From Terrilactibacillus laevilacticus (GTDB lineage Bacteria > Bacillota > Bacilli > Bacillales > Sporolactobacillaceae): a DNA stretch of 64,000 nt. This document shows positions 34,309-42,869 of this stretch, in pieces. The first letter of the stretch is position 1. Every line of letters starts with the position of its first letter. The stretch lies in the NCBI RefSeq assembly GCF_006517395.1, contig NZ_VDCY01000006.1:1-64000 (forward strand), in the 5' to 3' direction. The position numbers and the translations under genes were made by a program. The notes beneath the pieces were generated by a model. The model saw only the letters and a list, made by a program, of their open reading frames with translations. It ran no database searches and had not been told where the DNA came from.

Positions 34309-35508
34309 ATGGAGGAAACCGCTCGTCAATTAAATCAAGTTTCTACAAATAAAAGTTATTCAATGATAACCTTGGTTCTATTTTGGTGTGGGTTGGTTGT
34401 TGTATCAGGACTCTATATAACGATCCCTTTAGTAAACCTATTTTCAAATTCATTTCATGTCTCTTTATCACAAGCGACATGGGTCAGTAGTGCCTTCTCA
34501 TTATTTTATGCTATGAGCTTTTTGATTTTTGGTCCTTTGCTTGAAAGAATTGGGAGCAAACGCGTGATGCTCATTGGCTTAATAAGCCTTTCGATTGTTA
34601 CCCCTATTATTGGGTTAATGAATAGCCTTCCGTTTATTATATTAACCCGCGGAATTCAAGGAATGGCAGCAGCGATCGTTCCTCTATCAATGCTTGCGTA
34701 TGCTGCTGAAATGTTCCCAATAGCCAAAAGGGTTACAACAATAGGATTCATTAGTTCTGGATTTTTAATGGCTGGTATTGCAGGGCAAGTCATGAGTGGT
34801 GTCATCAGTCAAACATTGGGTTGGCGATATGTCTTTTATATTCTTGGAGCTGTTTACTTCATGACCATGCTCATTGTTGTCTTCTTGACACCACAAAGCC
34901 ACGAAACGAGAAAGACTACCCCGCTTTTAACACTCTATATTAGCATGGGAAAATTACTTACTCGTAGGTCACTCATTTTATGTTATCTCATCACTGTCAT
35001 GCTCTTACTCTCTTTCGTGGGCATGTATACGGCTTTAGGAAGCTATTTAAGCCATTCGCCTTATCATCTAAATAACCAAAACATTTTATATATTAGATCT
35101 GCTGGGATCCTTGGGATGTTATTATCCCCTTTTGCTGGACGATTAGTGTCTCGTTTTGGTAGTACAAAAGTATTGAATGGTGGATTGTTTCTTGCTGTCA
35201 TCGGTCTTGCCTTTATAGGTTTAGGCACAAATCTTATCTTTATGATTGCCATGAGCGTCATTTTCGTTTCAGGTATTGCAATTTGTGTCCCTACTCTTAT
35301 TTCTTTAGTGGGACAGCTTGGAGGGGCTTATCGTGGAGCGGCTGTTTCTCTATATAGTTTTATCCTTTTTATTGGGGCTACTCTTGGACCTGTCATCACA
35401 ATACATTTATTGAGCACAGGTAGTTATATTTTGACCTTTGAAACCTTAGCCATGTTATTAGGTATTGGATGGGTTGTGTCCTTTTTCATTAAACTAAAGA
35501 GTGAATAG
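34309..35508 (+). CDS. MFS transporter (DHA1-like exporter)
   Basis: A 399-residue carrier with 12 hydrophobic segments. FGPLLERIGSKRVMLIGLIS (about 81-100) is motif A between TM2 and TM3, and MAGIAGQVMSGVISQTLGW resembles motif C of exporters. Start ATG 34309 (TTG 34306 is in frame). Second gene of the pair with the CMD protein and likely controlled by the divergent MerR gene. The exported compound is unknown. Terminator at 35515-35552. Confidence 0.88.
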   Translation: MEETARQLNQVSTNKSYSMITLVLFWCGLVVVSGLYITIPLVNLFSNSFHVSLSQATWVSSAFSLFYAMSFLIFGPLLERIGSKRVMLIGLISLSIVTPIIGLMNSLPFIILTRGIQGMAAAIVPLSMLAYAAEMFPIAKRVTTIGFISSGFLMAGIAGQVMSGVISQTLGWRYVFYILGAVYFMTMLIVVFLTPQSHETRKTTPLLTLYISMGKLLTRRSLILCYLITVMLLLSFVGMYTALGSYLSHSPYHLNNQNILYIRSAGILGMLLSPFAGRLVSRFGSTKVLNGGLFLAVIGLAFIGLGTNLIFMIAMSVIFVSGIAICVPTLISLVGQLGGAYRGAAVSLYSFILFIGATLGPVITIHLLSTGSYILTFETLAMLLGIGWVVSFFIKLKSE

Positions 35509-35514
35509 TCTAAG

Positions 35515-35552
35515 AAAGACCTTGTTGATAGACATTCCACAAGGTCTTTTTT
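35515..35552 (+). terminator. Intrinsic terminator after the MFS gene
   Basis: AAAGACCTTGT and ACAAGGTCTTT form a perfect 11-bp stem with a 13-base loop followed by a T run. It lies six bases past the stop codon. Confidence 0.85.
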
Positions 35553-35590
35553 TAAATAATCGTATATAAATTATCATGCTTCATATCATC

Positions 35591-36133
35591 TTAATCTAAT
35601 AATTCTCCAACCTGTGATAAACGTTTCTGTTTACGTAATAGATGGATGTAATAGCTAATATAATAACTGAATATAATCAGTAAAATTCCGGCTGCCCATG
35701 AATCCCCCATATAATAACGTTGTAAATCTTTGGCTTCCACTCCATTTATTTGACTTATCGTTCCTTTCATCTCAAACAACTGATACACACGATAGATCAT
35801 TCGTCCAAAGAAAATGGCTATGACAAAGCTGCCAATCCAAGTACTTGGAAAATAGAACCACTGACCCTCTCGCTGTTCAAAACGTGTCACAACCATACTA
35901 TAGTAGGAAAGAATCATACCGATCACGATTCCACTAACGTCTGATATAATGATGACGGGATGGAAAATACTCTCAGAAAAGAATACCAACCCAATAATAC
36001 CGAACATAATTGTTCTTAATAATAGTTTTCTAGCATTTAACGGTTGCCAACCAATATTTCGACGAATACGTCTAAAAATACTAAATAATATAAGACCAAC
36101 GATAATAATAACCACATACGACTGTTGAAACAT
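35591..36133 (-). CDS. CcdC-like membrane protein (DUF1453)
   Basis: A 180-residue membrane protein with about five hydrophobic segments (SYVVIIIVGLILFSIFRRIR at the start; ILLIIFSYYISYYIHLLRKQ near the end). Order and size resemble the CcdC/DUF1453 family found in Bacillales, whose function is not settled. The start ATG 36133 follows AGGAGGAAGGTT; the frame extends to 36169 without support. Monocistronic. Confidence 0.7.
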   Translation of the reverse strand: MFQQSYVVIIIVGLILFSIFRRIRRNIGWQPLNARKLLLRTIMFGIIGLVFFSESIFHPVIIISDVSGIVIGMILSYYSMVVTRFEQREGQWFYFPSTWIGSFVIAIFFGRMIYRVYQLFEMKGTISQINGVEAKDLQRYYMGDSWAAGILLIIFSYYISYYIHLLRKQKRLSQVGELLD

Positions 36134-36318
36134 AACCTTCCTCCTAATTAGACATCGAATACCACTCACTCCCCCGATTGCATCTACTCACTCTGGAGAT
36201 TGCACTTCTTCACCAAACATATCCTTAAATACTATTACATTCATTGTACGATGAAAATGTGACTAACCACGATTCACTTAGATCAACCGAAATGCAGTCG
36301 AAATTTCGTTATAAAACC

Positions 36319-36362
36319 TAAAAAAGAGTAAGGATGTCATATTTTCATCCTTACTCTTTTTT
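36319..36362 (-). terminator. Bidirectional terminator after the NCS1 permease gene
   Basis: AAAAGAGTAAGGATG and CATCCTTACTCTTTT form a near-perfect 15-bp stem around a TCATATTTT loop, with A/T runs on both sides. It ends the minus-strand permease transcript. Confidence 0.88.
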
Positions 36363-36386
36363 TATCTTATTTAATTTGAAATGCCC

Positions 36387-37850
36387 TCACATCGTTTCAT
36401 GAGCTTCTTTTGTTACAAATGGTTCTTTATTAGCAACTGCCAAATAGACAATCCCTGTTAAAACAACACCGATCGGCCAAGAGAAAGGGGCTAAAACGGA
36501 AAATGTCGGAATTAAGGCTAGAGGAACTGTAATAATGATACCAATGATAAGAGCAATAAAGGCCTTTGAATTATACCCTTTTTGATACCAGTACGGCTCA
36601 GAATCGTCTTCCTTGTATAAGGCGTGAACGTCTATTTTCCCTTTTTTAATAAGATAATAGTCGACAATCATAATGGCAAATATAGGTCCCAAAATGGCTC
36701 CCAGGCTTCCCAGAAAGTAGTTTACCGCCATAGGGCTCCCATATATTTTCCAAGGTAATACGACAACAGACAAAATGGATGTAATTAATGCCCCGCGTTT
36801 AAAATCGATATGTTTAGGCATGAGATTAGATAAATCATAAGCTGGCGAAACCAGATTAGCAACAATGTTGACCCCCATTGTCGCAATAATAAAGACAACG
36901 GCACCGACAACTAAAAAGAAGGGATTATCTATCTTCTGAACAAGCATAACGGGATCTGTAATTGCTTTCCCAAATACCGTAATGGTTCCTGCCGTAATAA
37001 CCACGCTGGCAAGAGCAAATGCCGTAAAGTTTACTGGTAAACCAAGAAAATTCCCTGCTTTTGTTGTCTTTACGGAAGGCGAAAATCGAGTAAAATCACT
37101 CACATTCAAGATGATGGTTGAAAAATAGGCGACGACGAGCGAAATCGCTCCGAAGAAGGCTAATACCGCTTGACCGGTTGAAACATGAACTGGACTTGTG
37201 CCAATATTGATTTTCCCGCCAGCTTTAACCGCGATCCAAACGATTAACACTAGCATCATAATATAAACAGCCGGTCCACAGAAGTTGTCAAATTTACGAA
37301 TAAACTCCATTCCGTAGGTGAAAATGATGACTTGTAAGAGCCATAGAAAAAGGAACCCGACCCAACCTAGGAGTGATAGACCCAGGAAGCTATGCGTTGT
37401 CAGGCTCTTTAAATTCGGAAATATAACAAGCAAAATGGCCGTTACAGCAACCGAGGACAGGTACGTTTGAATACCGTACCAAAATACGGCAATCACGCCG
37501 CGAATAATTGCGGGAATGTTACCACCAAATACACCGAAGGATATACGTGATAAAACGGGATATGGTACACCTAATTTCGTCCCTGCCACGCCTGTTAAAT
37601 TAGCCAAATAGTAAACAATAAATGCCCCGATGATTTCAGCAATTAGCACTTGCCATCCTGTTAACCCGAGGAAGAATAACCCAGCTGCAAACGTATAGGC
37701 TCCGATGCTATGGACATCCGACATCCACATGGAAAATAGACTGTAAACTTTCCAATTTCTCTCTTTTGCAGGAGCCAAATCTTCATTATACAGACGTTCA
37801 CTTTTCTCACTAATCGCCCCCGTAAAGAGGTCTTCTCTGTTACCTGACAT
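36387..37850 (-). CDS. NCS1 family nucleobase/allantoin/hydantoin permease (PucI-like)
   Basis: A 487-residue carrier with 12 hydrophobic segments. The N-terminal NEDLAPAKERNWKVYSLFSM (about 22-41) then WMSDVHSIGAYTFAAGLFFL is the NCS1 signature; GVPYPVLSRISFGVFGGNIP (about 94-113) and FDNFCGPAVYIMML are further landmarks. It most resembles PucI allantoin permeases and Mhp1-type hydantoin carriers. No purine or hydantoin catabolic gene is adjacent, so the substrate stays open. Start ATG 37850 behind GGGGGGAAGCTAG. Confidence 0.88.
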   Translation of the reverse strand: MSGNREDLFTGAISEKSERLYNEDLAPAKERNWKVYSLFSMWMSDVHSIGAYTFAAGLFFLGLTGWQVLIAEIIGAFIVYYLANLTGVAGTKLGVPYPVLSRISFGVFGGNIPAIIRGVIAVFWYGIQTYLSSVAVTAILLVIFPNLKSLTTHSFLGLSLLGWVGFLFLWLLQVIIFTYGMEFIRKFDNFCGPAVYIMMLVLIVWIAVKAGGKINIGTSPVHVSTGQAVLAFFGAISLVVAYFSTIILNVSDFTRFSPSVKTTKAGNFLGLPVNFTAFALASVVITAGTITVFGKAITDPVMLVQKIDNPFFLVVGAVVFIIATMGVNIVANLVSPAYDLSNLMPKHIDFKRGALITSILSVVVLPWKIYGSPMAVNYFLGSLGAILGPIFAIMIVDYYLIKKGKIDVHALYKEDDSEPYWYQKGYNSKAFIALIIGIIITVPLALIPTFSVLAPFSWPIGVVLTGIVYLAVANKEPFVTKEAHETM

Positions 37851-38176
37851 CTAGCTTCCCCCCACGTTCTTTAATTTTTACAAATATTAAAAGTTCGAAA
37901 TAACCAATTATTCTTATAATTACATTTATTATTTTAACGAACGGAGAATAAATGTCATTATATAAATTAAACAAACGATTAATTTCTGTTTATATAATGT
38001 ACACAAGAGGGGGACTCTTTAATTTTTTAGCTTTGGTCATGAGCCATACTGATAATCACTAATATTAACTCACTCCACCGCATTAAAAGGAAAGCGGGCC
38101 TTTCTCTTTTCTTTTTTATTACAGTGGGGTCAAATGTCAAAACGTAGCCTTATTTTTATTTTTTTAACACAAAAAA
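37851..38176. other. Intergenic region, nothing recognised
   Basis: About 325 AT-rich bases between two minus-strand transporter genes. No ORF, riboswitch or repeat was recognised. It should contain the promoter of the NCS1 permease gene, but no clear -35/-10 pair could be chosen in this base composition. Confidence 0.4.
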
Positions 38177-38220
38177 AGAGATTAACAAAGGAATGCTTAT
38201 TCTTCCTTTAATTAATCTCT
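38171..38220 (-). terminator. Terminator after the PadR-linked MFS gene
   Basis: On the minus strand AGAGATTAATTAAAGGAA pairs with TTCCTTTGTTAATCTCT (one mismatch), followed by TTTTTTT. It lies 25 bases after the MFS stop. Confidence 0.85.
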
Positions 38221-38245
38221 ATTTTTATTAAATCGTTTAATTGAG

Positions 38246-39430
38246 TTAAACTTCCATATCTATCATTTTCTTATTTTCTACTGTTGAGGCTTTCTTTATT
38301 GGAACAAGTAATAAAAGAAAACCAATAAAGACGATAATTCCAGAAATTCCAAATGGTGCTTGCAAGAATAGTTTTTCACCAAAAACACCTGATAAAATTG
38401 GCGCTAATCCAGCTCCAAACCAACGAACGAAATTATAAACACCAGACGTTACATTTCGTGCATATGGTGAAGATTCCATGGCATATGTCGTGAATAACGC
38501 GTTATTTAACCCAGAAACTAGACCAGATAGAATGACAAGAACAATTTGTATCCACATCACATGAATCACAAATAAAAGAATAAGGACAATTGCAAATGTT
38601 GGTAATGCCCAGCATAAGATTGATCTTGGCGTGTATTTTGCTTCTAGCTTATGAGATAAAATGGCGGATCCATAGGCAAGACAAAGGCCCCAGCCAAAAA
38701 ATATGAACCCAAGCTCTATAGCTGACAAATGAATAACAAGAGGCGAGTAAGCTAAAACGGTAAAAAATCCATAATTATAAAACATTCCGGATAATGCAAC
38801 GAGAAGAAATGGTAAATACGTAATTAAATGGGCCATTTCTTTAATTCCAGCAGTTTTTTTTGCTTGTTTTTCTTTAGGTTCTTTCACGTTAAAATTGACT
38901 AATAATAAGGCAATAAAAATAAGAATACCTGTTGCAATAAAAGGATAACGCCACGTATAACCACCTAAAAGACCACCAAGCAAAGGTCCTAACGCCATAC
39001 CGAGACCTATAGAAGCTTCATAGAGTCCTATGGCTGAACTCGCTTCTTTCGATAAAGCAATGAGTAAAGTCATCGCCGTTGCAAAAAACATAGCATTTCC
39101 AAGTCCCCAACCTGCTCTAAAGATAGCTAATTCAGTAATGGTATGTGAAAAGCCACATAATAGCGCAAAAACCGTGACAATCAATAAACCAACAACCATC
39201 ATGGCTTTATTGCCAAATTTTCCAGCCAGTAGACCAGCAGGGAGCATCATGAACGCCATGGTAAAAATATAAGCCGTAAAGAGCAACTCTACCTGCCAAT
39301 GACTAGCTCCGATCTGATCAGCAATGACGGGCAAAATAGGGTCCACAACCCCTATTCCCATAAACGCAAGAAATGTTGCAAAAACCGTAATCACTTTCCC
39401 TCGCTTACGTTTACTTTCCGTTAACTTCAA
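38246..39430 (-). CDS. MFS multidrug exporter (DHA1, YfmO-like)
   Basis: A 394-residue carrier with 12 hydrophobic segments. Motif A is LLAGKFGNKAMMVVGLLIVT (about 66-85), and GLGMALGPLLGGLLGGYTWR (about 141-160) is the antiporter motif C. The start is taken as TTG 39430 because GAAGGAGTGG lies just before it; a TTG at 39469 lacks a ribosome site and would put codons on a candidate operator. Divergent from a padR gene 205 bases away, the usual arrangement for a PadR-repressed drug exporter. Confidence 0.88.
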   Translation of the reverse strand: MKLTESKRKRGKVITVFATFLAFMGIGVVDPILPVIADQIGASHWQVELLFTAYIFTMAFMMLPAGLLAGKFGNKAMMVVGLLIVTVFALLCGFSHTITELAIFRAGWGLGNAMFFATAMTLLIALSKEASSAIGLYEASIGLGMALGPLLGGLLGGYTWRYPFIATGILIFIALLLVNFNVKEPKEKQAKKTAGIKEMAHLITYLPFLLVALSGMFYNYGFFTVLAYSPLVIHLSAIELGFIFFGWGLCLAYGSAILSHKLEAKYTPRSILCWALPTFAIVLILLFVIHVMWIQIVLVILSGLVSGLNNALFTTYAMESSPYARNVTSGVYNFVRWFGAGLAPILSGVFGEKLFLQAPFGISGIIVFIGFLLLLVPIKKASTVENKKMIDMEV

Positions 39431-39465
39431 TTGTTCCACTCCTTCAGTTTGATCATTTGTATATA

Positions 39466-39480
39466 TCAATATTTACATAT
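39466..39480. promoter_or_regulatory. Candidate PadR operator 1 (direct repeat)
   Basis: TCAATATTTACATAT occurs here and again, identical over 15 bases, at 39519-39533. The copies are 53 bases apart start to start, about five helical turns, between the divergent MFS and padR genes. A PadR dimer bound at each copy could shut both promoters. Confidence 0.5.
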
Positions 39481-39518
39481 GTTTACTCGAATAAGTATAA
39501 AACATTGTCATCAATACG

Positions 39519-39533
39519 TCAATATTTACATAT
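39519..39533. promoter_or_regulatory. Candidate PadR operator 2 (direct repeat)
   Basis: Second copy of TCAATATTTACATAT. It continues into ATATAAAT, so the wider site ATTTACATATATAAAT has partial dyad symmetry, as PadR sites usually do. Confidence 0.5.
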
Positions 39534-39635
39534 ATAAATTTGGACATATGAGTCTATCCGTATGTTATAATAATAGATAACAAATTTGAATGGAACACTT
39601 ATATAGACTATTTATGTCGTTAAAGTGGAGGAAAT

Positions 39636-40193
39636 ATGAACACACTTGGATACGTCTTGCTTTCAATCATTAGTATCAGACCCTATACAGGTTATGAGCT
39701 TGTACAAATTATGGCTGCAGCTTCTTGGAAAGCTAATCACAGCCAAATCTACCCTTTATTATCAAAACTTGAGCAGCAAGAAATGCTATCTTTTGAATAT
39801 GTTGAGCAAATAGGAAAACCAAATAAAAAAATTTATTCAATTACTGAAAAGGGAGAAGAAGCCCTTAAAGATTGGATTGTTTCTGAATCTCCTGACCCTA
39901 TTATTCGTGATGAATTCATGATGAAAATTTATGCGATGAAATTGATCGACACGAATACGGCAAAATCACTGATAGAAAAACGCCTTGCCATATTTGAAGA
40001 AAAAGTGACTTCCCGGGAAGCCACCCTTCAGGCGATTGAGAAAAACCATCAAGAAACATTAAAAGACATTACTTCAAAGCAGTTCGGCCGCTACATTTTT
40101 TTTAAGAGAAAACACCAAATGGAAAAGGAAGAAATTTCATGGTGCAAATGGGTTCTATCTCTAATCGATGACTATTCAAAAACAAAAGATTAA
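39636..40193 (+). CDS. PadR family transcriptional regulator
   Basis: A 185-residue PadR protein. The winged helix is LLSIISIRPYTGYELVQIMA (about 8-27) and NHSQIYPLLSKLEQQEMLSF (about 36-55), then KPNKKIYSITEKGEEALKDW for the wing. The C-terminal half (about 90-185) is the helical PadR_C/Vir_act_alpha_C dimerisation arm, as in PadR and AphA. Start ATG 39636 behind GGAGGAAAT. Probably represses the divergent MFS exporter; inducers of this class are often phenolic acids or drugs. Confidence 0.92.
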   Translation: MNTLGYVLLSIISIRPYTGYELVQIMAAASWKANHSQIYPLLSKLEQQEMLSFEYVEQIGKPNKKIYSITEKGEEALKDWIVSESPDPIIRDEFMMKIYAMKLIDTNTAKSLIEKRLAIFEEKVTSREATLQAIEKNHQETLKDITSKQFGRYIFFKRKHQMEKEEISWCKWVLSLIDDYSKTKD

Positions 40194-40211
40194 AAACCTC
40201 TGATCTTCATA

Positions 40212-40250
40212 CCAAAAAAAGGTGGATAAACAAAAATCGTTCATCCACCT
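40212..40250 (-). terminator. Terminator (minus-strand T run) between padR and menC-like genes
   Basis: AGGTGGAT and ATCCACCT form an 8-bp stem, followed on the minus strand by TTTTTTT. A second hairpin at 40332-40359 (GTAAAGGTAGA / TCTACCTTTAC, then ATTTTT on the plus strand) lies between it and the menC-like stop. The pair probably serves the two convergent genes. Confidence 0.7.
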
Positions 40251-40374
40251 AATCCTATTAATTTTCAAACACCTTAAAATCATTTCTCCAACACGTCATA
40301 ACACAATGATTTTTCACTGCGCATTTTATCGGTAAAGGTAGAAGGTAGTCTACCTTTACGCATTTTTGCCCCTC

Positions 40375-41502
40375 CTACTTAAACCTTTCATTACGGTAGA
40401 CTTTTTTATGCGTAAGGTATTTATTTACAGTATCTTGCTTTATTTCATAGCCTATTCCTGGTCCTTCAGGAACTTTAAGAACACCCGGTTTCCATAAAGT
40501 GACCTCAGGACTTACAATATCTTCTTCCCAATATCGGTTAGAAGCAGAGGTATCACCTGGAATTGAAAAGTTAGATAGAGTCGTAAGCGCGATATTATGG
40601 GCACGTCCCACTCCACTTTCTAGCATACCCCCGCACCACACAGGAATATCTTTTTCTTTACATAAGTCATGGATTTTCTTCGCTTCAGAAATACCTCCTA
40701 CACGACCAATTTTAATATTAATAATCCTGCAGCTGCCAAGCTCAATCGCTTTTCGAGCATCTTCAGCGGAATGAATGCTTTCATCTAAACAAATTGGCGT
40801 TTGGAGTTCACTCTGTAGTTTTGCATGATCGATCACATCATCATAGGCAAGCGGCTGCTCAATCATCATCAAATCATATTGATCCAGTTCCTTCATAATA
40901 GGTAAATCTTTTAATGTATAAGCAGAATTCGCATCTGCCATCAAAGGTACATCCGAGCCGAATTTTTCACGTATGGCACGAATCGGATTCACATCAAAAC
41001 CTGGCTTGATTTTCACTTTGATTTTTTTATATCCATCTTTAAGATATTGGTCTACCTTGCCAAGAAGCAAGTCGACAGTAGGTTCAATACCAATGCTTAC
41101 TCCGACATCAATCGTGTCCTTTTGTCCTCCAAGTATTGACGCAAGCGATACGCCCTTCTGTTTACAATATAAGTCCCATACGGCGCCTTCAAGAGCCGAT
41201 TTTGCCATATTATTCCTGCGAATCGGAGCAAACTCTTTTAAAATGTCTTCGGGATGATGAATATCTGATTGGAATAATAAAGGAATGAGGAATTTTTCTA
41301 ACATATACCAAACCGTTTCCGTTGTTTCTTCATTATAAAATGGCGAGGCGAGGGCCGTACTCTCACCATATCCTACCAATCCATCCTTGTCATAAACACT
41401 AACTAGAATAAAATCTTTGCTCGTCATACGATCTAAACTCGTCTCAAAGGCAGATTTTAACGGTAAAGCTAATCTCTTTAATTCTACGGATTGAATATTC
41501 AT
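40375..41502 (-). CDS. menC: o-Succinylbenzoate synthase / N-succinylamino acid racemase
   Basis: A 375-residue enolase-superfamily enzyme of the muconate-lactonising subgroup. KIKVKIKPGFDV (about 160-171) holds the KxK catalytic Lys, MADANSAYTL (about 190-199) Asp, MIEQPLAYDD (about 213-222) Glu and CLDESIHSAEDARKAIELGS (about 238-257) Asp, with the second Lys in INIKIGRVGG. Closest to the bacillus-type bifunctional OSBS/NSAR enzymes. No men gene is nearby, so racemisation of N-succinyl amino acids (D-amino acid salvage) is as likely as menaquinone synthesis. Start ATG 41502. Confidence 0.87.
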   Translation of the reverse strand: MNIQSVELKRLALPLKSAFETSLDRMTSKDFILVSVYDKDGLVGYGESTALASPFYNEETTETVWYMLEKFLIPLLFQSDIHHPEDILKEFAPIRRNNMAKSALEGAVWDLYCKQKGVSLASILGGQKDTIDVGVSIGIEPTVDLLLGKVDQYLKDGYKKIKVKIKPGFDVNPIRAIREKFGSDVPLMADANSAYTLKDLPIMKELDQYDLMMIEQPLAYDDVIDHAKLQSELQTPICLDESIHSAEDARKAIELGSCRIINIKIGRVGGISEAKKIHDLCKEKDIPVWCGGMLESGVGRAHNIALTTLSNFSIPGDTSASNRYWEEDIVSPEVTLWKPGVLKVPEGPGIGYEIKQDTVNKYLTHKKVYRNERFK

Positions 41503-41687
41503 AGGTACCCTACTCTCTATGTAACATGTTATTTCTGAGAATTGTTAAACTTGCAAAGTCATATACAAAAAAATGATAGAAGATTAGAACTATAGTTGGG
41601 TTTATTAAAAGTAGTTTACTCTAAGTTATCTGCATGTATCAACTAAAGAAGAATGTTTGAGATTAAGAGGCGCAATTATGACTAATT

Positions 41688-41716
41688 TAACAAAAACTTT
41701 TATAAACCTATATAAA
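41688..41716 (+). promoter_or_regulatory. Promoter of the structured RNA / DUF3800 transcript
   Basis: TTAACA (41688-41693) and TATAAA (41711-41716) with a 17-base spacer, each 5 of 6 to consensus. Predicted start at about 41723, one or two bases before the first base of the closing helix of the RNA described below. No plus-strand gene lies upstream, so this promoter serves the RNA and the DUF3800 gene. Confidence 0.65.
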
Positions 41717-41724
41717 TAAAAACA

Positions 41725-41878
41725 TGGTATAGTAAAAAGGACTAGAAACTTCTAGTCCTTTTTACTGGTATTAATAATACGCACCGCTGATCATATATGG
41801 CACAGTGAGTATTATCACCAAGTAATAAATAACGTGTCGCTAGTTATATGGCGCAACAAGTTATGTATTACTATACCA
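41725..41878 (+). ncRNA. Multi-branched structured RNA upstream of the DUF3800 gene
   Basis: A 9-bp closing helix TGGTATAGT (41725-41733) / ACTATACCA (41870-41878) encloses three arms. Arm 1: AAAAAGGACTAGA / TCTAGTCCTTTTT (13 bp, AACT loop, 41734-41763). Arm 2: ATAATAC / GTATTAT plus CAC / GTG (41774-41815). Arm 3: TAATAAATAAC / GTTATGTATTA with one mismatch, then CGC / GCG (41823-41870). Arms 2 and 3 carry the same apical sequence (CGCT, then TATATGGC, then A or G, then CA). Structured RNA motifs next to DUF3800 genes have been reported from comparative genomics; whether this one belongs to a known class could not be tested. Confidence 0.65.
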
Positions 41879-41944
41879 CTTCTATTGAATCTGTATTCGT
41901 ATTATGCACTAAAAAAATAAATTTGTAAAGAGGTTCATATTCAT

Positions 41945-42751
41945 ATGTCACAACAATCCTTTAGTAATTATTCTGTTAAAGTATTTTTTGATGAGAGCGG
42001 AAAAAATCAATCACGTCCTCATTTAATGGGCGGTATTCTAATTCCCAATACATATTACAACACTACCGCTATTCAAGAGTTAAATAATATTATTAAGCAT
42101 TCTAAGATACATTGGACTGATTATAAAGGACATAGCAAAACACGCCAACAAATATGGAAAATACTTTGTACCGTTCTTGAAAAAGAACATTTATTAAGTA
42201 TGAATGTTATATCTTATAATCAGTCAAAAATTGAGGAAAACTCCAAACACTTAAAAGAAACGTATCCTGATATCGCGGACCAAACTATTTTCATGAAATT
42301 TCCGGAGAGAATTGTCTATGGTTTGATCCGAGGGCATGGTACACACCTTCATCTTGACGCAGATATTTATATTGAAGATGATTCAACTTACCACAATACA
42401 AGTTATGATTTGCGGGATCAGCTGCTAAAACAATTAAATATACAATCTATTTATCGTGGTGAGCGTTTTACAATAAATAACACTGATTATTTACCAAAAC
42501 AAACCGAGGTTGGTATTGAAATAACAGATATCTTATTAGGAATTGTCAGATCTGTCTTACGTAATGATCTCTCAGCAAGTCGATCATCTAAAGAAAAAAA
42601 TAAATTTATTATTTCTCTCTTAAATGCTAATCCTAAATTTCATCAATTTCTAAAAAAGGTTAAATATTATGAATGGGATAATTCTCATGAGTTAATCAAT
42701 ATTGACTTTGAAAATTATTTAAATATTTTTATTGGTTCTAATTTAGCCTAA
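41945..42751 (+). CDS. DUF3800 domain-containing protein
   Basis: A 268-residue soluble protein. The N-terminal VKVFFDESGKNQ (about 11-22) and C-terminal EVGIEITDILLGIVRSVLRN (about 187-206) are the acidic signature ends of DUF3800, thought to have an RNase H-like fold with Asp/Glu metal ligands (DES near the start, Asp in ITDILLG). Function unknown; the family is often found in mobile or accessory regions beside structured RNAs. Start ATG 41945 behind AAAGAGGTTCATATTC. The codons are strongly AT-rich relative to neighbours, hinting at transfer. It follows the structured RNA after 66 bases. Confidence 0.8.
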   Translation: MSQQSFSNYSVKVFFDESGKNQSRPHLMGGILIPNTYYNTTAIQELNNIIKHSKIHWTDYKGHSKTRQQIWKILCTVLEKEHLLSMNVISYNQSKIEENSKHLKETYPDIADQTIFMKFPERIVYGLIRGHGTHLHLDADIYIEDDSTYHNTSYDLRDQLLKQLNIQSIYRGERFTINNTDYLPKQTEVGIEITDILLGIVRSVLRNDLSASRSSKEKNKFIISLLNANPKFHQFLKKVKYYEWDNSHELINIDFENYLNIFIGSNLA

Positions 42752-42823
42752 AATTGCTCAAAAATTGAGCAGACGTGATATGTAGATAGTTTTTTGGAAA
42801 AACTCCCTTTAACAAAAGAACGC

Positions 42824-42857
42824 AAAAAAATGCCGATATCTACTATCGACATTTTTT
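42824..42857 (-). terminator. Terminator after the first levansucrase gene
   Basis: On the minus strand AAAAAATGTCGATA and TATCGGCATTTTTT form a 14-bp stem (one mismatch) around a 5-base loop, continuing in T. Very similar to the hairpin between the second levansucrase and levB at 55777-55807, a sign of common origin. Confidence 0.88.
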
Positions 42858-42869
42858 CTCATTCTTTAC

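Noticed and set aside
41731-41766. Hairpin before DUF3800 as terminator of an upstream gene
   Set aside because: The neighbouring upstream gene is on the minus strand and diverges; a promoter lies just before the hairpin.
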